A stretch of 64,000 bases of DNA from Paracidovorax avenae ATCC 19860 (GCF_000176855.2 NC_015138.1:1798001-1862000), one strand, 5' to 3'; shown: positions 8,489 to 18,629, numbered from the stretch's first letter. Made by a program: numbers and translations. Notes: generated by a model from the sequence alone, not told the origin.

Positions 8489-11400
8489 TCAGGCCGGAGC
8501 GCCCTGCGCGGCCCCCAGGGGCTGGCCCAGGCTGCGCAGCACGTCGCGCACCATCTGCGCCCGGTCCTTCGCGTCCGGCAGTTCGCGCTCGATGCGCAGC
8601 TTTTCGTTGCCCGCGAGCTTGATGTGCCTATTCTTCTGGATCAGGTGGATGATCTGCATCGGGTCCACTGGCGGCTGGGGCCGGAACGTGATGTTCGTCA
8701 CGCCCGGTGCCGCATCCACCTTGATGACCCCGTAGGGCTGCGACAGCACGCGCAGCCGGTGCACGTCGATCAGCGTCTGCGCCTGCGGCGGCAGCTTGCC
8801 GAAGCGGTCCACGATTTCCTCGAGCAGGGCGTCGATCTGGTCCGCGGTCTTCGCGGTGGCGAGCTTCTTGTAGAACGACAGGCGCAGGTGGACATCGCCG
8901 CAGTAGTCGTCGGGCAGCAGGGCCGGCGCATGCAGGTTGATGTCCGTGGTGACCGACAGGGGGCTCAGCAGGTCGGGCTCCTTGCCGGCCTTGAGCGACT
9001 TCACGGCCTCGGACAGCATCTCGTTGTAGAGCTGGAAGCCCACCTCCAGCATGTTGCCGCTCTGGTTCTCGCCCAGCACCTCGCCCGCGCCGCGGATCTC
9101 CAGGTCGTGCATGGCGAGGTAGAAGCCCGAACCCAGCTCCTCCATCTGCTGGATCGCATCCAGACGCTGGGCCGCCTGCTTGGTCAGGCCGTCCACGTCC
9201 GGCACCATCAGGTAGGCATAGGCCTGGTGGTGGCTGCGGCCCACGCGGCCGCGCAGCTGGTGCAGCTGCGCCAGGCCGAACTTGTCGGCGCGGCTCATGA
9301 TGATGGTGTTGGCCGTGGGCACGTCGATGCCGGTCTCGATGATGGTCGAGCACAGCAGGATGTTGTAGCGCTGCGCCACGAAGTCGCGCATCACCTTCTC
9401 CAGCTCGCGCTCGGGCATCTGGCCGTGGGCCACGGCGATGCGCGCCTCGGGCAATATCTCCTCGAGCTTCTGGCGGCGGTTCTCGATGGTCTCCACCTCG
9501 TTGTGCAGGAAGTAGCACTGGCCGCCGCGCTTCAACTCGCGCAGCACCGCCTCGCGGATCACGCCCGTGCCCTCGTTGCGCACGAAGGTCTTGATCGCCA
9601 GGCGCCGCTGCGGCGCGGTGGCGATCACCGACAGGTCGCGCAGGCCTTCCAGCGCCATGCCCAGCGTGCGCGGGATGGGGGTGGCGGTGAGCGTGAGCAC
9701 GTCCACTTCGGCGCGCAACTGCTTCATCTGCTCCTTGTGGCGCACCCCGAAGCGGTGCTCCTCGTCGATGATGAGCAGGCCCAGGTTGTGGAACTTGGTG
9801 GATTCACTCAGCAGCTTGTGCGTGCCCACCACGATGTCCACCGTGCCGTCGCCGATGCCCTTGATGGCCGCGGTGATCTCCTTGCCGGAGCGGAAGCGCG
9901 AGACCTCCGCGATCTTCACCGGCCACTTGGAGAAGCGGTCCACCAGCGTCTGGTAGTGCTGCTCGGCCAGCAGCGTGGTGGGCGCGAGGAACGCCACCTG
10001 CTTGCCGCCGGTCACGGCCACGAAGGCTGCGCGCAAGGCGACTTCGGTCTTGCCGAAGCCCACGTCGCCGCAGACCAGCCGGTCCATGGGGCGGGGCGAG
10101 ATCATGTCCTGGATCACCGCGTGGATGGCGGCGTTCTGGTCGGCCGTCTCCTCGAAGCCGAAATCGTTGGCGAACTGCTCGTAGTCCTGGGGGCTGTAGC
10201 GGAAGGCGTGGCCCTCGCGCGCCGCGCGGCGCGCGTAGATGTTGAGCAGCTCGGCGGCGGAATCGCGCACCTGCTCGGCGGCCTTGCGCTTGGCTTTTTC
10301 CCACTGGCCGCTGCCCAGCTTGTGCAGGGGCGCCTCGTCGGCGGACACGCCCGTGTAGCGGCTGATGAGTTGCAACTGGCTGACCGGCACGTAGAGCACG
10401 GCCTTGTCGGCGTATTCGAGGTGCAGGAACTCCTGCATGGCGGGCGTGCCGTCGGGGTTCTTCTGGCCCACGTCCATGTGGATCAGGCCCCGGTAGCGGC
10501 CGATGCCGTGCGCGCTGTGCACCACCGGGTCGCCCAGCGTGAGTTCCGACAGGTCCTTGATGAGCGCCTCGACATCGCTCACCTGCTCCTGCTTCTTGCG
10601 CCGGCGCGTGGTGGTGCCGGCCGCGAAGAGCTCCGTCTCGGTGACGAAATCGATGCCTTCCTCGATCCAGGCGAAACCCGTGGCCAGGGCGGCCGTGGCG
10701 ATGCCCACCCGCTCGTCGGCCTGGCCCTGGAACTCGGCCAGCGAATCGAAGGCCGGCGGGTTCAGCTGCGAGGCGCGCAGGAAGTCCAGCAGGCTCTCGC
10801 GCCGGCCGTCGCTCTCGGCGAGCAGCAGCACCCGGTGCTGCGTGTTGCGGATGTGCGCATGCAGGCGCGCCAGCGGATCCTCGGCACCGCGCACCACCGA
10901 CAAATCGCCCAGCTTCTGGAAGTGCGGGTTGTCCTCCACGTCCTCCACGCCCGGCCGCAGCGCGAGCTGCGCATGCGCGTTGGCGCGGGTGTAGAACTGC
11001 TCGATGCCCAGGAACAGCGATTCGGGCGGCAGCGCGGGCCGGTCGGGGTCGCCCTGCACCAGGCGGAAGCGCTCCTTCGTGTCCTGCCAGAAGCGCTGGA
11101 AGGCCGGCTCCAGGTCGCCGTGCAATACCACCGTGGCGTCCTCTCCAAGATAGTCGAAGACGGTGGCCGTCTCGTCGAAGAAGAGCGGCAGGTAGTACTC
11201 GATGCCGGCGGTGGCCACGCCGTTGCCCATGTCCTTGTAGATGCGGCTTTTCGTGGGATCGCCCTCCAGCAACTCGCGCCAGCGGCTGCGGAACTTGGCC
11301 CGGGCCGCGTCGTCCATGGGGAACTCGCGGCCGGGCAGCAGGCGCACCTCGGGCACGGGGTAGAGGCTGCGCTGCGTGTCGGGATCGAAGGTGCGGATGG

Positions 11401-11980
11401 AGTCGATCTCGTCGTCGAACAGGTCCACCCGGTAGGGCACGGGCGAGCCCATGGGGAAGAGGTCGATCAGCCCGCCGCGCACCGCGTATTCGCCAGGGCC
11501 CACCACCTGCGAGACGTGGCTGTAGCCCGCCAGCGTGAGCTGGGCGCGGAACTTCGCCTCGTCCAGCTTCTGCTTCACCTTGAAATGGAAGGTGTAGGCC
11601 GCGAGGAACGAGGGTGGCGCAAGGCGGTAGAGCGCCGTGGTGGCCGGCACCAGCACCACGTCGGCGCCGGTGTCCCGGTCCTTCTGGCTGATGCGCCAGA
11701 GCGTGGCCAGGCGCTCGCTGATGAGGTCCTGGTGCGGCGAGAACGTGTCGTAGGGCAGCGTTTCCCAGTCGGGGAACAGCGCGCAGCGCAACCCGGGCGC
11801 GAAGAACGCCATCTCGTCGATCAGGCGCTGCGCGTCGGTGGCGTCGGCCGTGACGATGGCGGTGGTGCGCCGGGCGGCCTTCTCGCGCTCCGCGACGCGC
11901 GCGAGCAGCAGGGCGTCCGCGCTGCCCACGGGGCGCGGCATGGTGAAACGTTTGCCGGGGATGAGTTTGGGGAGGTCCAT
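8489..11980 (-). CDS. mfd: Transcription-repair coupling factor Mfd
   Basis: ATP-driven translocase that removes RNA polymerase stalled at DNA lesions and recruits UvrA. 1163 residues from the ATG at 11980 (MDLPKLIPGKRF), close to the E. coli length. Order of parts: UvrB-like N-terminal region (residues 20-400), RNA-polymerase-interacting CarD-like domain (about 480-560, DPVVHSAHGIGRYRGL), RecG-like motor with Walker A GDVGFGKTEVALRAAF and the DEEH box (IIDEEHRFGV), the TATPIPRTL motif III, the QLRGRVGRSHHQAYAYL motif VI, then the TRCF C-terminal domain. Constitutive housekeeping gene, divergent from ispD across 156 nt. An upstream in-frame extension of 22 codons is possible but has no ribosome site. 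Confidence 0.97.
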   Translation of the reverse strand: MDLPKLIPGKRFTMPRPVGSADALLLARVAEREKAARRTTAIVTADATDAQRLIDEMAFFAPGLRCALFPDWETLPYDTFSPHQDLISERLATLWRISQKDRDTGADVVLVPATTALYRLAPPSFLAAYTFHFKVKQKLDEAKFRAQLTLAGYSHVSQVVGPGEYAVRGGLIDLFPMGSPVPYRVDLFDDEIDSIRTFDPDTQRSLYPVPEVRLLPGREFPMDDAARAKFRSRWRELLEGDPTKSRIYKDMGNGVATAGIEYYLPLFFDETATVFDYLGEDATVVLHGDLEPAFQRFWQDTKERFRLVQGDPDRPALPPESLFLGIEQFYTRANAHAQLALRPGVEDVEDNPHFQKLGDLSVVRGAEDPLARLHAHIRNTQHRVLLLAESDGRRESLLDFLRASQLNPPAFDSLAEFQGQADERVGIATAALATGFAWIEEGIDFVTETELFAAGTTTRRRKKQEQVSDVEALIKDLSELTLGDPVVHSAHGIGRYRGLIHMDVGQKNPDGTPAMQEFLHLEYADKAVLYVPVSQLQLISRYTGVSADEAPLHKLGSGQWEKAKRKAAEQVRDSAAELLNIYARRAAREGHAFRYSPQDYEQFANDFGFEETADQNAAIHAVIQDMISPRPMDRLVCGDVGFGKTEVALRAAFVAVTGGKQVAFLAPTTLLAEQHYQTLVDRFSKWPVKIAEVSRFRSGKEITAAIKGIGDGTVDIVVGTHKLLSESTKFHNLGLLIIDEEHRFGVRHKEQMKQLRAEVDVLTLTATPIPRTLGMALEGLRDLSVIATAPQRRLAIKTFVRNEGTGVIREAVLRELKRGGQCYFLHNEVETIENRRQKLEEILPEARIAVAHGQMPERELEKVMRDFVAQRYNILLCSTIIETGIDVPTANTIIMSRADKFGLAQLHQLRGRVGRSHHQAYAYLMVPDVDGLTKQAAQRLDAIQQMEELGSGFYLAMHDLEIRGAGEVLGENQSGNMLEVGFQLYNEMLSEAVKSLKAGKEPDLLSPLSVTTDINLHAPALLPDDYCGDVHLRLSFYKKLATAKTADQIDALLEEIVDRFGKLPPQAQTLIDVHRLRVLSQPYGVIKVDAAPGVTNITFRPQPPVDPMQIIHLIQKNRHIKLAGNEKLRIERELPDAKDRAQMVRDVLRSLGQPLGAAQGAPA

Positions 11981-12136
11981 GGGGGAAGCGGGGACTGGCT
12001 GGGCGCACCGGGGCGCCGCGGGCCGTGCGCGGTGCGGCGCGGCCATGCAGGCATTCTAGGGCGGCGGCCATTCCGGCGGGGCGCGCGGGGCATGCCGGCC
12101 GGCCAGGGCGCGCCGCGCTCCTACAATGGCCGCCCC

Positions 12137-12961
12137 ATGAGCGACCTGCTGCCGCCCCGACCGACCCTTTTGTCTCCGGCCACGCCGGGCCGTTTCTGGG
12201 CCCTGCTGCCCTGTGCGGGCACCGGTGCCCGCGCCGTGGCGCCGGGCGCCGCGGCCGGCGTGCCCAAGCAGTACCAGCCGGTGGCCGGGCTGCCGCTCGT
12301 GCTGCATACCCTGGCGGCATTCGCGGGCGTGCGGCGTCTGCTGGGCACGCTGGTGGCCGTGGCGCCGGGTGATGCCTTCTTCGACGCCCATCCCCCCGGC
12401 CTCCATTTCGCCGTCGCCTGCGGCGGCGCCACCCGCGCCGACACCGTGCTCGGGGGCTTGCGTGCGCTGCGCGAGCGCGGGGCGGAGGAGGGCGACTGGG
12501 TGCTGGTGCACGACGCGGCGCGCTGCCTGGTGACCACCGCGCAGATCGACGCCCTCATCGATGCCTGCGAGCACGACAGCGTGGGTGGCCTGCTGGCCCA
12601 CAAGCTGGCCGACACGCTCAAGACGGCCAGCGAGGGGCCGGGCGGCGTGCGCGTCGCCTCCACGGTGGACCGCAGCGACAAATGGCTTGCCCAGACCCCG
12701 CAGATGTTCCGCCTGGGCACCCTCGAATCCGCGCTCGTGCGGTATGGCGCGCAGGCCACCGACGAGGCCAGCGCCATGGAGGCCATGGGCCTGCACCCGC
12801 GCCTCGTGCCGGGCGGGGCGCAGAACTTCAAGGTCACCTATCCGGACGACTTCGCCCTGGCCGAGGCCGTGCTGGCGCAGCGCCTGCTGCCGGCCACCCT
12901 GGAGCGCTTCGGCGGGCCGCTCGCCCAGGGCGCGCCGCTGCCGGGCAAGACTTTCTTCTGA
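12137..12961 (+). CDS. ispD: 2-C-methyl-D-erythritol 4-phosphate cytidylyltransferase
   Basis: Third enzyme of the MEP isoprenoid pathway; it couples methylerythritol phosphate to CTP. 274 residues from the ATG at 12137 (MSDLLPPRPTLLSP). The nucleotide-binding start LLPCAGTGARAVAPGAAAG is present but less canonical than AAGxGxRMG; PKQYQPVAGLPL is the conserved PKQY box. VHDAARCLVT, VDRSDKWLAQTPQMFR and the closing TYPDDFALAEAVL are family motifs. It lies 21 nt upstream of ispF on the same strand, the usual ispDF pairing. A very long open frame continues upstream over antisense mfd and is an artefact of GC-rich coding DNA. Confidence 0.95.
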   Translation: MSDLLPPRPTLLSPATPGRFWALLPCAGTGARAVAPGAAAGVPKQYQPVAGLPLVLHTLAAFAGVRRLLGTLVAVAPGDAFFDAHPPGLHFAVACGGATRADTVLGGLRALRERGAEEGDWVLVHDAARCLVTTAQIDALIDACEHDSVGGLLAHKLADTLKTASEGPGGVRVASTVDRSDKWLAQTPQMFRLGTLESALVRYGAQATDEASAMEAMGLHPRLVPGGAQNFKVTYPDDFALAEAVLAQRLLPATLERFGGPLAQGAPLPGKTFF

Positions 12962-12982
12962 CAGACAAAGGCGCAACTGCCC

Positions 12983-13480
12983 ATGACGCTTCCCCCATTC
13001 CGCATCGGCGAGGGCTGGGACATCCATGCCCTGGTGCCGGGCCGCCGCCTCGTGATCGGCGGCGTGGACATCCCCCACACCATGGGCCTGCTCGGGCACT
13101 CCGATGCCGACGTGCTGCTGCATGCGGTGACCGACGCGCTGCTGGGCGCCGCCGGGCTGGGCGACATCGGCAGCCATTTCCCGGACACGGACGAGCGCTT
13201 CAAAGGCGCCGATTCCATGGTCCTGCTGGTGGAGGCCGCACGGCGCGTGCGCGAGCGCGGCCACGAGATCGGCAACATCGACAGCACCGTGATCGCCCAG
13301 GCGCCGCGCCTCGCGCCGCACATCCCCGCGATGCGGGAAGGCATCGCCCGGTCGCTGGGCCTGCAGCCCTACCAGGTGAACGTGAAGGCCAAGACCGCCG
13401 AGCGCATGGGCCCCGTGGGGCAGGGCCTGGCCATGGAGGCGCGCGCGGCCGTGCTGCTGTTCAGGCCTTCGCCGGCTTGA
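12983..13480 (+). CDS. ispF: 2-C-methyl-D-erythritol 2,4-cyclodiphosphate synthase
   Basis: Forms the cyclic diphosphate intermediate of the MEP pathway as a homotrimer with a zinc ion at each interface. 165 residues. Metal ligands are in GWDIHAL (Asp13, His15) and the [19 protein letters not shown] signature; [10 protein letters not shown] and the C-terminal [25 protein letters not shown] are conserved. Directly follows ispD and is surely co-transcribed. Its last 20 nt overlap the 3' end of the convergent histidine kinase gene, a tight tail-to-tail overlap. Confidence 0.97.
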   Translation: MTLPPFRIGEGWDIHALVPGRRLVIGGVDIPHTMGLLGHSDADVLLHAVTDALLGAAGLGDIGSHFPDTDERFKGADSMVLLVEAARRVRERGHEIGNIDSTVIAQAPRLAPHIPAMREGIARSLGLQPYQVNVKAKTAERMGPVGQGLAMEARAAVLLFRPSPA

Positions 13481-14978
13481 CGGGCTTGCCGCCCTTGGCG
13501 GCATCGGGCGGCAGCTGGCGCTTGATCTGCGGACGCTGCAGCCGCTGCTTGGGGTCCTTGCCGGCGGGCAATTGCGAGGCGCGCTGCAGCTGGATGTGCG
13601 CCACCAGGCCGCCGGAGCCGGAATTGGCCAGCGCGAAGATGCCACCCATGCGCTGCACGGTCTTGTCCACGATGGCGAGGCCCAGGCCCGCGCCCGCTGC
13701 CGCCGTGCGCGCGGAGTTGCCGCGGAAGAAGGGCTTGGTCAGGTTGCTCAACTGGTCGGGCGGCACGCCCGGGCCGTGGTCGCGCACCTTCACCAGCACC
13801 CATTTCTCGCGCCCCTTGGCGGCGATCTCCACCGACGCCGTGCCGCTCTCGGGTGTCTTGCCGTAGCGGCGGGCGTTCTCCAGCAGGTTGGAGATCACGC
13901 GTGCCAGTTCCACCTCGTCGGCCAGCACGATCAGGTCTTCCGGCACGCTCATGGAGATCTGCAGTTCGCGGTGGTCCTGCACCGCATACACGCAGGAAGA
14001 CACCACCCCGTGCAGGTTCACCGGCGTGAGGGTCACGTGGTCCGGCCGCGCGTAGTCCAGGAACTTGTCGATGGTGGCGTCGAGCTGCACGATGTCGGCC
14101 ACCATGTGCTCGCGGGCCACGTCGTCGATCACGCTCATCTCGGTTTCCAGCCGCAGCCGCGCCAGCGGGGTGCGCAGGTCGTGCGAGATGCCGGCCAGCA
14201 TCACCGCCCGGTCCTGCTCGAGTTTCGCGAGCTTCTGGGCCATGCGGTTGAAGCCGATGTTCACCTCGCGGATCTCGCTGGTCACCACTTCCTCGTCGAG
14301 CTGGCTGGCAGCGAAGTCGCCGTCGCGCACGCGGTTGGCGGCATAGGAGAGTTGCTTGAGCGGCCGGTTGATGAGCCGCGCGATCGCCGCGGCGCCCGCC
14401 AGCGACAGGGCGGCTGCGGTGATGAGCCAGATCAGCCAGGTCTTGCCGCCCGCCGTGCTCAGGCGCGAGCGGTCCATCAGCAGCCAGTTGGGATCTCCGT
14501 TGATGGTGAAGCCCACCCAGAGGCCGCTCTCGCCGTTCACGCTGCCGGCCACGATGGTGCCCGGGCCGAGTCGCTCGGTGAGCTCTTCGGTCAGGCGCAC
14601 GCCCAGCGCGGTGTCGTCCACGAGGTCGAAGCGGTCGCTGGGCTCGCGGGGCAGGATGCGCACGCCCTCCTGGTCTGCCATGGTCTTGATGAGCGAGACG
14701 CGGGCGATGGCGTCCGCATGCACCAGCGCGGCACGGCTCAGGTTCACGAGGGAGGCGATCTGCTGCGCTGTCTGCAGGGTGCGGGGCTCGAATTCGAGCG
14801 CGCGCAGCGTCTGCAGCCAGGCCAGGATGCTGCCCACCAGCAGCAGGGCGAGCAGGAAGAAGGTGCGCCAGAAAAGATTCAGGCCGACGCGCGTGCGCTG
14901 GGACGCACGCCGGTTCGGCGTCGTCTCCAGTGGCGCGGGGCTGGTGGCGTCCGTGGACGCATCATGGGAGGCGCTCAT
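13461..14978 (-). CDS. envZ: EnvZ-type sensor histidine kinase
   Basis: Membrane sensor kinase partner of the upstream OmpR-type regulator. 505 residues. Transmembrane helix 1 at about residues 36-58, a periplasmic domain of about 120 residues, transmembrane helix 2 at about 181-201, a HAMP linker with [22 protein letters not shown], then the phosphoacceptor box [16 protein letters not shown] with His266. Downstream are the N box ([10 protein letters not shown]), the DHGPGVPP G1 box and [10 protein letters not shown]2 box. An unusual basic, proline-rich tail of about 35 residues ([18 protein letters not shown]) follows the ATPase domain. The signal is not known; osmolarity by analogy with EnvZ. 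It starts 108 nt after ompR. Confidence 0.9.
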   Translation of the reverse strand: MSASHDASTDATSPAPLETTPNRRASQRTRVGLNLFWRTFFLLALLLVGSILAWLQTLRALEFEPRTLQTAQQIASLVNLSRAALVHADAIARVSLIKTMADQEGVRILPREPSDRFDLVDDTALGVRLTEELTERLGPGTIVAGSVNGESGLWVGFTINGDPNWLLMDRSRLSTAGGKTWLIWLITAAALSLAGAAAIARLINRPLKQLSYAANRVRDGDFAASQLDEEVVTSEIREVNIGFNRMAQKLAKLEQDRAVMLAGISHDLRTPLARLRLETEMSVIDDVAREHMVADIVQLDATIDKFLDYARPDHVTLTPVNLHGVVSSCVYAVQDHRELQISMSVPEDLIVLADEVELARVISNLLENARRYGKTPESGTASVEIAAKGREKWVLVKVRDHGPGVPPDQLSNLTKPFFRGNSARTAAAGAGLGLAIVDKTVQRMGGIFALANSGSGGLVAHIQLQRASQLPAGKDPKQRLQRPQIKRQLPPDAAKGGKPVKPAKA

Positions 14979-15086
14979 GTCAGGTCAGGAGAAGAGCCGG
15001 GCCGCTGCAGGCCGCGGAAGGGCAGCGGGCACCGGGCTGCACAGGGTGCCGGCCCGGTGCCCGCGCGCGGGGTGGTCGGCCGTGGA

Positions 15087-15818
15087 TCAGCTCGCTCCAT
15101 CCGGCACGAACACGTAGCCCACGCCCCAGACGGTCTGGATGTAGCGGGGGGCGGCGGCATCCACCTCGACCAGCTTGCGCAGGCGCGAGACCTGCACGTC
15201 CAGGCTGCGGTCGAAGGGCTCGAACTCGCGGCCACGGGCCAGCAGGGCCAGCTTTTCGCGCGACAGCGGCTGGCGCGGGTGGCGCACCAGGGCCTTGAGC
15301 ATGGCGAATTCGCCGGTGGTGAGGGGCAGTTCCTCGCCGTTCTTCTGCAGGGCGCGCGTGCCCAGGTCGAAGGTGAAGGGGCCGAAGGTCACGACCTCGT
15401 TGTCGCCCGAAGGGGCGCCCGGGGCTTCCTGCGGCGGGCGGCGGCGCAGCACGGCGTGGATGCGCGCCAGCAGTTCACGGGGATTGAAGGGCTTGCCCAG
15501 GTAGTCGTCCGCACCCACTTCCAGTCCGACGATGCGGTCCACGTCCTCGCCCTTGGCGGTGAGCATGATGATCGGGGTACGGTCGTTGGCCGCGCGCAGG
15601 CGGCGGCAGATGGAGAGCCCGTCCTCGCCGGGCATCATGAGATCCAGAACGATCAGTTCGACCGTCTCGCGCAGCAGGATGCGGTTGAGCGCCTTGCCGT
15701 CTTCCGCCACCATGACTTCGAAGCCTTCCTGGGTCAGATAGCGGCGCAGCAAATCACGGATGCGCGCGTCGTCGTCCACCACGAGGATCTTGTCGGTACG
15801 GTTGGTTGTAGAGGCCAT
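15087..15818 (-). CDS. ompR: OmpR-type response regulator
   Basis: Two-component response regulator of 243 residues. Receiver domain (residues 8-125) with the acidic pocket DDD at 15-17, phosphoacceptor Asp59 in LDLMMPGEDG and the conserved Lys in MLTAKGED. The C-terminal winged helix (about 150-240) contains RHPRQPLSREKLALLARGREFEPFDRSLDVQVSRLRK and ends PRYIQTVWGVGYVFVPDGAS, the OmpR/PhoB signature. Operon with the kinase gene downstream; divergent from the SIMPL-domain gene. The RSLDVQVSRLRKLVE pattern matches OmpR rather than PhoB. Confidence 0.92.
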   Translation of the reverse strand: MASTTNRTDKILVVDDDARIRDLLRRYLTQEGFEVMVAEDGKALNRILLRETVELIVLDLMMPGEDGLSICRRLRAANDRTPIIMLTAKGEDVDRIVGLEVGADDYLGKPFNPRELLARIHAVLRRRPPQEAPGAPSGDNEVVTFGPFTFDLGTRALQKNGEELPLTTGEFAMLKALVRHPRQPLSREKLALLARGREFEPFDRSLDVQVSRLRKLVEVDAAAPRYIQTVWGVGYVFVPDGAS

Positions 15819-16052
15819 GAGTTTCCTGGGTCCTATTTGTAACAGAGCCGATTCTGACCACCTTGCCGCCCGAAGTTCGCGTTTTTCCGGCGGGTTTGAC
15901 CAAGTGTTACAAATTTTGCGGAGGCTATCAGCGGGGTTGTCCGTGCGACATCTCCAGGGGCCGCCGCGTGCGTTACCGTGGGCGGCCCGCCCGCATGCGC
16001 GTGTCCGGCATGCAGGTTTTCACACGATTTTTTCCATACAGGGAGTCCCTTC

Positions 16053-16772
16053 ATGAAATTCCTCGCCCCCCTGGCAGCAGCCTGTGCCATCGCCGCCGTG
16101 TCGGGCACGGCGTTTGCCCAGAACGTGGCCGCGCCGGCACCGCAGAACGTGCTGCAGCTCGCCGCGAGCGGCTCGGTGGATGTCCAGCAGGATCTGCTGG
16201 TGCTGACCCTGGCGGCCACGCGCGAGGGCGCGGATGCATCCACCGTGCAGACGCAGTTGCGGCAGGCGCTGGATGCCGGGCTGGCCGAAGCCAAGCGCGC
16301 CGCGCAGCCCGAACAGATGGAGGTGCGCACCGGCCAGTTCGGCCTGTACCCGCGCTACGGCAAGGACGGCAAGATCACAGCCTGGCAGGGGCGCGCCGAA
16401 CTGGTGCTGCAGGGGCGCGACTTCTCGCGCATCACCACCACGGCCGGCCGCATCCAGTCCATGCCCATCAGCCAGATCGCGTTCGACTTGTCCAAGGAGG
16501 CCCGGGCGCGTGTCCAGGCCGAGGCCCAGACCCGGGCCATCGAGGAGTTCAAGAACCGCGCGGGCGAACTGGCCAAGGGCTTCGGCTTCTCGGGCTATTC
16601 GCTGCGCGAGGTGTCGGTCAACAGCGACGAGATGTCGCCCGGGCCGCGCGCGCCCCGCATGATGGCCATGCAGGCCAAGTCGTCCATGATGTCCGCCGAC
16701 GAGTCCGTGCCGGTCGAGGCCGGCAAGACCCAGGTGGTGGTCCACGTCTCCGGGTCGGTGCAACTGCGCTGA
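16053..16772 (+). CDS. Secreted SIMPL-domain (DUF541) protein
   Basis: Periplasmic or outer-membrane-associated protein of 239 residues with a SIMPL/DUF541 domain. Function of the family is poorly defined; some members affect oxidative-stress resistance or membrane proteins. A classical signal peptide (MKFLAPLAAACAIAAVSGTAFAQN) occupies residues 1-23. The domain shows the NVLQLAASGSVDVQQDLLVLTLAATREGADA opening strand pattern and the closing VVVHVSGSVQLR strand that ends most members. The start ATG at 16053 has GGGAG 9 nt upstream. Divergent from ompR across 234 nt, which raises the possibility of OmpR control, though no operator was identified. Confidence 0.85.
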   Translation: MKFLAPLAAACAIAAVSGTAFAQNVAAPAPQNVLQLAASGSVDVQQDLLVLTLAATREGADASTVQTQLRQALDAGLAEAKRAAQPEQMEVRTGQFGLYPRYGKDGKITAWQGRAELVLQGRDFSRITTTAGRIQSMPISQIAFDLSKEARARVQAEAQTRAIEEFKNRAGELAKGFGFSGYSLREVSVNSDEMSPGPRAPRMMAMQAKSSMMSADESVPVEAGKTQVVVHVSGSVQLR

Positions 16773-16798
16773 CCAGCGTGGGGAAGGGCTGTCGCGGC

Positions 16799-17584
16799 CT
16801 ACTGCGCGGCCCAGCCCCCGTCCATGTTCCATGCCACGCCGCGCACGTTGTTCGCGGCGGGCGAGCAGAAGAACACCGCCAGCTCGCCCAGTTCCTCGGG
16901 CGTGGTGAACTGCATCGAGGGCTCCTTCTCGCCCAGCAGCAGGCGCGTGGCCTCCTCGTCGGATATGCCGTGTTCGGCGGCCCTGGCATCCACCTGCTTC
17001 TGCACCAGCGGCGTGAGCACCCAGCCCGGGCAGATGGCATTGCAGGTCACGCCCGTGGTGGCGTTCTCCAGCGCCGTCACCTTCGTGAGGCCCACGATGC
17101 CGTGCTTGGCGGCCACGTAGGCCGACTTCTGCGCCGATCCCACCAGGCCGTGCACCGAGGCCACGTTGACGATGCGCCCCCAGTTCGCGGCCTGCATGGC
17201 CGGCAGCGCGAGGCGCGAGGTGTGGAAGGCGCTGCTCAGGTTGATGGCCAGGATCGCGTCCCACTTCTCCACCGGGAAATCCTCCACGCGCGCGACGTGC
17301 TGGATGCCCGCGTTGTTCACGAGGATGTCCACCCGGCCGAACTGTGCGGCGGCGTACTTCATCATGTCCTCGATCTCGGGCACGCTGCCCATGTCCGCCC
17401 CGTGGTAGGCCACCTGCGCGCCCGCGGCGTGCCCGGCCGCCAGCACTTCCGACCTGGGCCCGTCCACATCGCCGAAACCGTTCAGGACGATGTTCGCCCC
17501 TTCGCGTGCCAGGGCCTTGGCGATGCCCAGTCCGATGCCGCTGGTGGAACCCGTCACGAGCGCAGTCTTGCCAGTGAGAAGCAT
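16799..17584 (-). CDS. bdhA: 3-Hydroxybutyrate dehydrogenase
   Basis: NAD-dependent short-chain dehydrogenase interconverting 3-hydroxybutyrate and acetoacetate, a step in polyhydroxybutyrate breakdown. 261 residues, standard length. Cofactor motif TGSTSGIGLGIA at residues 11-22, NNAGIQHVARVEDF, catalytic Ser in NVASVHGLVGS and the YVAAKHG catalytic Tyr/Lys. The conserved C-terminal substrate-binding part (WVLTPLVQKQVDARA, EKEPSMQFTTPEELGELAVFF) is typical of the 3-hydroxybutyrate group rather than FabG. The phaR gene elsewhere in this window (35,292) supports polyester metabolism in this organism. Convergent with the SIMPL gene, divergent from an alpha/beta hydrolase gene. Confidence 0.92.
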   Translation of the reverse strand: MLLTGKTALVTGSTSGIGLGIAKALAREGANIVLNGFGDVDGPRSEVLAAGHAAGAQVAYHGADMGSVPEIEDMMKYAAAQFGRVDILVNNAGIQHVARVEDFPVEKWDAILAINLSSAFHTSRLALPAMQAANWGRIVNVASVHGLVGSAQKSAYVAAKHGIVGLTKVTALENATTGVTCNAICPGWVLTPLVQKQVDARAAEHGISDEEATRLLLGEKEPSMQFTTPEELGELAVFFCSPAANNVRGVAWNMDGGWAAQ

Positions 17585-17654
17585 GCCGGTCTCTCCGAAT
17601 GAATTAGGATGAACGAAGGGCCATTATCGAGCGGCCCAGAGACGATTGCCCCCC

Positions 17655-18629
17655 ATGACAGAGCCTACGCTGAACTACGTACATTGCCCCGGTGCCGCGG
17701 CATCCCCCGGGGGCGCATCCAGGGAGGGCGAGGGCGGGCACCGCATGGCGTACTGGGAGTGGAACGCCACGGGCGACCCCGCGCACCCCCAAGTGGTCGT
17801 CTGCGTGCATGGCCTCACGCGGCAGGGCCGCGACTTCGACGTGCTGGCGCGCCGGCTCGCGCGGCATGCCCGCATCGTCTGCCCGGACGTGGCCGGGCGC
17901 GGCCACAGCGACTGGCTGGCCGATGCCTCGCACTACCAGATTCCCGTCTATGCGGCCGACATGCTCGCGCTGCTCGGCCACCTCCATGCCCGTGCGCCCG
18001 TGCGCGTGCTGGACTGGGTCGGCACCAGCATGGGCGGGCTCATCGGCATGGCGCTGTGCGGCCAGCCGGAGCTGCCGCTGCCCGCGCCGGTGCGGCGGCT
18101 CGTGCTCAACGATGTCGGCCCCGCCCTGGAATGGGCGGCGCTGCAGCGCATCGGCCAGTACGTGGGCCGCGTGGTGGACTTCCCCGGCGTGGCGGCCGCG
18201 GTCGAGGGGCTGCGCGTCGTCTCCACGGGCTTCGGCCCGCACACCGCCGAGGAATGGCAGGCGCTGTCCGAACCTCTGTTGCGCCCGCAGCCGGACGGCT
18301 CCGTGCGCCTGCATTACGACCCCGCCATCGCCGAGAACTTCCGTGGCCTGACGCCCGAGTCCGCGCGCGCCGGCGATGCCCAGCTGTGGCAGCTCTATGA
18401 CGCGATCCGTGCGCAGACCCTGGTGCTGCGGGGAGCGGAATCCGACCTGCTGCTGCCCGGCACGGCGCAGGCCATGGCGCAGCGCGGGCCGCGGGCGCGG
18501 GTGGTGGAATGGGCCGGCGTGGGCCATGCACCTACCCTGGTGGCGGCCGCCCAGGTCGATGTGGTCGAGCAGTTCCTGTTCGGCACGCCCCCGGCGGACG
18601 GCCGGGCCCCGCAGGAGGGACGCCCGTGA
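17655..18629 (+). CDS. Alpha/beta hydrolase
   Basis: Cytoplasmic alpha/beta-fold hydrolase of 324 residues. The oxyanion-side HG (VVCVHGLTRQGRDFDVLARRL) is near residue 50, the nucleophile elbow is VGTSMGGLIGM near residue 127 and the catalytic His is in GVGHAPTL near residue 295; an acidic residue follows LVLRGAESDLL. No signal peptide. The ATG at 17655 (MTEPTLNY) is preferred to the TTG three codons upstream. Its stop overlaps the relA GTG start (18626), so the two genes are translationally linked. The product could be an esterase, epoxide hydrolase or lactonase; substrate unknown. Confidence 0.83.
   Translation: MTEPTLNYVHCPGAAASPGGASREGEGGHRMAYWEWNATGDPAHPQVVVCVHGLTRQGRDFDVLARRLARHARIVCPDVAGRGHSDWLADASHYQIPVYAADMLALLGHLHARAPVRVLDWVGTSMGGLIGMALCGQPELPLPAPVRRLVLNDVGPALEWAALQRIGQYVGRVVDFPGVAAAVEGLRVVSTGFGPHTAEEWQALSEPLLRPQPDGSVRLHYDPAIAENFRGLTPESARAGDAQLWQLYDAIRAQTLVLRGAESDLLLPGTAQAMAQRGPRARVVEWAGVGHAPTLVAAAQVDVVEQFLFGTPPADGRAPQEGRP

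Noticed and set aside
7889..12136. Very long open frame on the plus strand ahead of ispD
   Set aside because: It is antisense to mfd and the COG3235-like gene and has the His/Gln/Arg-rich composition of GC-rich reverse-strand translation; only the last 275 codons (ispD) resemble a protein family.
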